This document shows positions 5,613 to 8,711 of a stretch of DNA of 8,711 bases, piece by piece. Source of the stretch: Faecalibacterium sp. UBA1819 (lineage in GTDB: Bacteria; Bacillota; Clostridia; Oscillospirales; Ruminococcaceae). Numbering within the stretch: position 1 is the stretch's first letter; each line of letters opens with the position of its first letter. A program made the translations under genes and the position numbers. The stretch is taken from positions 16,343 through 25,053 of the forward strand of contig DCEX01000015.1 in NCBI GenBank assembly GCA_002315015.1, read 5' to 3'. The notes beneath the pieces are model-generated. The model searched no databases and was not told the origin of the DNA. It worked only from the letters and a program-made list of their open reading frames with translations.

Positions 5613-6323
5613 ATGAATCAGGCAACGGTTTTGGTGGTGGATGACGACAAGGAAATTGTCGGGGCGATTGCACGGCTTTTGGAAATGGAAGGCCATCGTA
5701 TTTTAAAGGCATATGATGGGCTTCAAGCGATGGAAATGCTGACAGAGGAGCATGTCGACCTGATTATTCTGGACGTTATGATGCCGAACATGGACGGCAT
5801 GTCCGCAACAATGGCCATTCGCCGCCGTCAAAATCTGCCCATTCTGCTGCTGAGTGCAAAATCGGAGGACGCAGACAAAATTGCGGGTTTGAGCATCGGT
5901 GCAGACGACTATCTCACAAAGCCGTATAACCCCATGGAGCTGTCGGCGCGCGTCAATGCCCTTTTGCGCCGTTACCTCAGCCTTGGTGCAGCGGATGTCG
6001 GTTCTTCCAAAAAAGAAGAACAGCTGGTGAACGGCGGTATCTGCATGAATCTGGCGCGTAAAGAAGTGATGGTAGAGGGCGAAGTGGTGCGGTTAACACC
6101 CACCGAATACCGTATGCTGGAATTCTTTATGCAGCACCCAAACCGTGTTTATTCTGCCGCCCAGATTTATGAGCATGTTTGGAATGAGCCGAGCTGCGGA
6201 GTGGAAAATACGGTGATGGTACATATCCGCCATTTGCGTGAAAAAATTGAAATCAATCCCAAAAAACCAAACTATATTAAGGTGGTGTGGGGTCTTGGAT
6301 ACAAGATGGAACAAAAAAAGTAA
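5613..6323 (+). CDS. OmpR/PhoB-family response regulator (VanR-like)
   Basis: A 236-residue DNA-binding response regulator, cytoplasmic and activated by phosphate from the adjacent kinase. The receiver domain (about 4-118) has the acidic pocket D10-D11-D12, phospho-acceptor D54 in LIILDVMMPNMDG, switch residue S81 and the conserved K103 in LTKP. The winged-helix DNA-binding domain (about 138-234) carries LTPTEYRMLEFF, the recognition-helix region ENTVMVHIRHLREKIE, and the wing YIKVVWGLGYKM. All key residues are present. The ATG at 5613 lies 8 nt after AAAGGAG (5598-5604). The kinase gene begins inside its last codons, a 29-nt overlap that suggests translational coupling. Sequence resembles VanR-type regulators, but targets cannot be inferred and vancomycin resistance should not be assumed, since no vanHAX-like gene is here. 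Confidence 0.95.
   Translation: MNQATVLVVDDDKEIVGAIARLLEMEGHRILKAYDGLQAMEMLTEEHVDLIILDVMMPNMDGMSATMAIRRRQNLPILLLSAKSEDADKIAGLSIGADDYLTKPYNPMELSARVNALLRRYLSLGAADVGSSKKEEQLVNGGICMNLARKEVMVEGEVVRLTPTEYRMLEFFMQHPNRVYSAAQIYEHVWNEPSCGVENTVMVHIRHLREKIEINPKKPNYIKVVWGLGYKMEQKK
6279..6285 (+). promoter_or_regulatory. Ribosome binding site inside the regulator gene, supporting a TTG start of the kinase
   Basis: AAGGTGG differs from AAGGAGG by one base and lies 9 nt before the TTG at 6295. An in-frame ATG at 6238 would add 19 residues that only re-read the conserved wing of the regulator, so it is disfavoured. Confidence 0.55.
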
Positions 6324-8634
6324 AATTTATATCGCGGTAAAAACTGTACTGTGGCTCATCTTCCTCGGGGCGGCTGTGATGGCGCTGGATTATTTGGCGG
6401 CAATTGCCAATCGCGGCATTTATATGGAGGATTATTCTCAGTCCAGCGAGGGCTTTGAGAGTGACTTGACGTTTGCGGCACAAAGCGTGGTACAGGGCAT
6501 TCAAGAAAACGATATGAAGCAATACGTGAATACCGCCCTTGTGTATGCCCAAACCAAGGATGGAAAAACTTATGAAAATGAGTGGGTCTTTGACGGCCAA
6601 GTGTTCACCGGCTCTCAGCTCAAGACGTTCTTGGAACAGCACGATGCTTCGGCACAGCCGACTGAGGGTGCCCAGTCGGCCGCAGTAGACGCTGCTGCTA
6701 TGAAGCAGGCGGCGCAGTCAGATGCTCAGGATGGTGCAGAGAATGTGCAGAATGCCGAGTCCGCGATTGCTGAATCTACGGCAGAGGATACTGCGGCGGC
6801 TGCCGAGTCCGCCGTGCAGGAGGAAGTTTTGAAAGAGGATCCGACTGCGTCGTCTGAGGAAACAACGCAAGAGGAATTAACGCTGGAAAGCTGGAATGCA
6901 CGGGTGCTGACCCCCTTGAACTCCGGCATCACTGTGGAGCTGCGGGACGGAACTTTTATCTGGCATAATTTGGAGTATTTGGGTTATCAATGGCAAATAC
7001 GCGACCAGCAAATCCTGGAAAACAGCATGCGAAGCGTGCTTGATGACAGCGAGGTGGAAATTACCCATTTAATGATGTACTTCCCGCAGGAAGTGCTTTT
7101 TTCCAATAGCTCCACTTATTACGAACGGTTAACCAATGAAATGGTGGAGGAATGCTTGGTACCCCTCGGCGTGGCAGCCGTTTTGATTGCAATTTCCGGA
7201 TTGGCGCTGATGGTATACGCCGGGCGCAAAGCGGACGGCACCCTGCGCTTGTTTTGGGTGGACCGCATTCCCACAGAATTTCACGCCATAGCGCTTATAA
7301 TTACGAGTTTCTTCGTTCCCGCTCTGATTTTGCAAAATGTGTTTGGCTCGTTTGAACGGTTCGCGTCTTATGGCAATTTTATGAGCTTTGTATACGCCAT
7401 GCTCTACTTAGACGGTCTGTGTATTTTTGCACTGCTGTTAAGCCTTGTCAGAAAGCTCAAAGGAAAGTGTTTTTGGAAAGGCAGCGTAACCTACCTTTTT
7501 TTTCGGGCGCTCGGCAGCTTTTTAGGCGGTAATTTCTTGTTCCGCGGCAAACGCTATTGCGTGAAAAGTGCCTACCGGATTTGGTGGGTGGCCGCTGTGT
7601 GCGGGGGCATCTTTATCCTGTTGGGAATTCTGGGGTTTTATAACGACATCGGCAATATGATTCTCATTTTGCTGGCGCTGGCTTTTTTTGGCACAGCTTA
7701 CTTGTTCAATCGTCATTACCGTGATATGCGCGATTTGGATATTTTGCTGCGGCAAATTGAAAATACGGCTGATCATCAGTCGGTGGACGTGTTTCTGCCC
7801 GAACGCAGCCCCTTGAAAGTATATGAGGAGCAGCTGGCGCATTTGAGTGAAAACATCAATGAAAACGTCAAACAGCGCATGGCGGCAGAACGCATGAAGC
7901 TGGATTTAATTACTAATGTTTCGCACGACTTAAAAACTCCGCTGACCTCGATTATCGGCTATGTCGATTTGCTCAATAAAATGGAGCTTTCGGGCGAAGC
8001 GGGCGACTATGTAAAAATTTTACAGAAAAAGGCCGACCGCCTGAGCGATACCGTTTCGGATTTGTTCACTTTGGCAAAATCGACCAGCGGTTCGGATGAG
8101 CTGCATTTGGAGCCGCTGGACTTGGTAACGGCAGTCAATCAGGTGCTGGCAGATTTTGCCGACCGGATTGAAGCTTCTCATATGCCGATTAAAACGACCA
8201 TGCCCAGCGAGGCATGGGTACAGGCGGACAGCTCTCGTATTTACCGCGTGCTGCAAAACCTGCTCGATAACGCCCTGCGCTACTCCTTGCAGGGAACGCG
8301 CATCTTTTTAACCGTGTCCAAAGAGCAGCAAAGCGTTTCGCTCACGGTTTTGAATACCGCGGGATATGAAATGAATTTCAGTGCCCAGGAAATTGTGCAG
8401 CGTTTTGTGCGTGGTGATAAATCCCGTACCGAAGAAGGCAGCGGGCTGGGGCTTTCCATTGCCGAAAGCTTTATGCAGAACTTTGGCGGAGATATGAAGG
8501 TCAGCGTGGAAGGCGACTGCTTCCGTGTGGTTTGTACTTTCCTCCCGGCGGGAGCGCCTGCAAAGCCGAGCGAACCGGAGGAGCCGGATGTGACGCAGGA
8601 GACGGTACAGCAGCCAGAGCACCAAGAAGATTAA
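6295..8634 (+). CDS. Multi-pass sensor histidine kinase with large outer sensor region
   Basis: The 779-residue probable partner of the upstream regulator. TM1 (about 14-36) leads to a 250-residue extracellular region (37-286) that contains an alanine- and acid-rich, aromatic-free stretch (118-195). Five more helices follow near 287-308, 330-350, 362-384, 428-447 and 452-471. The positively charged loops at 309-329 and 385-427 lie on the cytoplasmic side, so the kinase faces inward. No clear HAMP is seen; a charged helical linker (about 472-535) joins the H-box NVSHDLKTPLTSIIGY (541-556, phospho-acceptor H544). The ATPase domain has an N-box (NLLDN, 655-659), RFVRGDKSRTEEGSGLGLSI (703-722) and a G1 box reading NTAGYEM in place of DxGxG. 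A proline/glutamate-rich tail (about 751-779) ends the protein. The start is uncertain: TTG 6295 is preferred over ATG 6238. Overall it resembles VanS-like kinases of Clostridia; the signal is unknown. Confidence 0.9.
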   Translation: MDTRWNKKSKIYIAVKTVLWLIFLGAAVMALDYLAAIANRGIYMEDYSQSSEGFESDLTFAAQSVVQGIQENDMKQYVNTALVYAQTKDGKTYENEWVFDGQVFTGSQLKTFLEQHDASAQPTEGAQSAAVDAAAMKQAAQSDAQDGAENVQNAESAIAESTAEDTAAAAESAVQEEVLKEDPTASSEETTQEELTLESWNARVLTPLNSGITVELRDGTFIWHNLEYLGYQWQIRDQQILENSMRSVLDDSEVEITHLMMYFPQEVLFSNSSTYYERLTNEMVEECLVPLGVAAVLIAISGLALMVYAGRKADGTLRLFWVDRIPTEFHAIALIITSFFVPALILQNVFGSFERFASYGNFMSFVYAMLYLDGLCIFALLLSLVRKLKGKCFWKGSVTYLFFRALGSFLGGNFLFRGKRYCVKSAYRIWWVAAVCGGIFILLGILGFYNDIGNMILILLALAFFGTAYLFNRHYRDMRDLDILLRQIENTADHQSVDVFLPERSPLKVYEEQLAHLSENINENVKQRMAAERMKLDLITNVSHDLKTPLTSIIGYVDLLNKMELSGEAGDYVKILQKKADRLSDTVSDLFTLAKSTSGSDELHLEPLDLVTAVNQVLADFADRIEASHMPIKTTMPSEAWVQADSSRIYRVLQNLLDNALRYSLQGTRIFLTVSKEQQSVSLTVLNTAGYEMNFSAQEIVQRFVRGDKSRTEEGSGLGLSIAESFMQNFGGDMKVSVEGDCFRVVCTFLPAGAPAKPSEPEEPDVTQETVQQPEHQED
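6646..6879 (+). repeat. Low-complexity insert within the kinase sensor region
   Basis: It encodes residues 118-195 of the kinase. By count, 22 of 78 residues are Ala and 18 are Asp or Glu, against two Lys and no Arg, Trp, Tyr, Phe or Cys. The 12-mer TGCCGAGTCCGC occurs twice in frame (6753-6764 and 6801-6812), exactly 16 codons apart, which suggests growth by internal duplication. Confidence 0.7.
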
Positions 8635-8658
8635 ACATTTGTTTGCCATATGCCAAAA

Positions 8659-8691
8659 GGCCATCGGAAAGGGTTTTCCTTTCCGATGGCC
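8659..8691. terminator. Strong terminator hairpin after the kinase gene
   Basis: A perfect 14-bp stem (8659-8672 with 8678-8691) has a 5-nt GTTTT loop, starting 24 bp after the kinase stop. On the minus strand it is followed by TTTTGG. On the plus strand the downstream sequence is TCAGTTTGTCG, with only a weak T-tract. It probably ends the two-component operon and may work in both directions, which would fit a convergent gene beyond the window. Confidence 0.75.
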
Positions 8692-8711
8692 TCAGTTTGT
8701 CGAAAAAGCTT
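8692..8711. repeat. Edge-truncated palindromic motif
   Basis: AGTTTGTCGAAAAAGC (8694-8709) is nearly the same as the left arm of the hairpin at 2297-2311, and is the complement of that hairpin's right arm apart from one base. The window ends where the loop would begin, so a second arm is expected just outside. Confidence 0.45.

Noticed and set aside
6238..6294. Kinase start at the ATG at 6238
   Set aside because: The extra 19 residues are a frame-shifted reading of the regulator's conserved C-terminus, and the site lacks a ribosome binding site.
5613..8634. Vancomycin-resistance type VanRS
   Set aside because: The pair resembles VanR/VanS in sequence only. There are no vanHAX-like genes, and such kinases are common in Clostridia with unrelated roles.

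Overview
The window looks like chromosomal DNA of a Gram-positive anaerobe, probably class Clostridia (Oscillospirales-like). This is inferred from strong AGGAGG-type ribosome binding sites, balanced base composition, TTG starts, a chemoreceptor with a tandem HAMP-like linker of the kind seen in Clostridia, a short proB without a PUA domain, and a VanR/VanS-like two-component pair. Genus cannot be named from the sequence. I see no tRNA, rRNA, CRISPR array, phage gene, transposase or defence gene.

Layout: (1) 1-71, a compact palindromic terminator-like region. (2) 72-1772 on the minus strand, a complete methyl-accepting chemotaxis protein. (3) 1773-2100, its unusually long (about 310 nt) leader, with several hairpins, a 12-bp direct repeat and an extended -10 promoter. 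(4) 2101-2369, a mostly non-coding divergent spacer ending in two back-to-back hairpins. (5) 2370-5477 on the plus strand, a probable operon: promoter, leader hairpin, proB, proA and an unrecognised membrane-anchored protein, closed by a strong intrinsic terminator. (6) 5504-5562, a nested 59-bp inverted repeat in front of the next operon. (7) 5613-8634, an OmpR-type response regulator overlapping a six-TM sensor kinase. (8) 8659-8691, a perfect 14-bp-stem terminator hairpin, then the start of another palindromic motif at the window edge.

Functionally, ProB and ProA carry out the first two steps of proline synthesis from glutamate; proC is not in the window. The third gene of that transcript carries an N-terminal membrane anchor and a probably extracytoplasmic domain. 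The kinase/regulator pair likely senses an envelope or extracellular signal. The kinase has a large outer region interrupted by an acidic, alanine-rich, aromatic-free stretch, and the membrane-anchored protein ends in a similar low-complexity tail. The chemoreceptor implies a motile organism, or one descended from motile ancestors.

The observations most worth following up are in the non-coding DNA and the kinase: a recurring TGTCGAAAAA motif in four intergenic palindromes, the structured chemoreceptor leader, the concentric inverted repeat before the regulator, and the kinase's inserted segment and atypical ATP-binding G1 box. I did not find convincing evidence of a wholly new multi-gene system.
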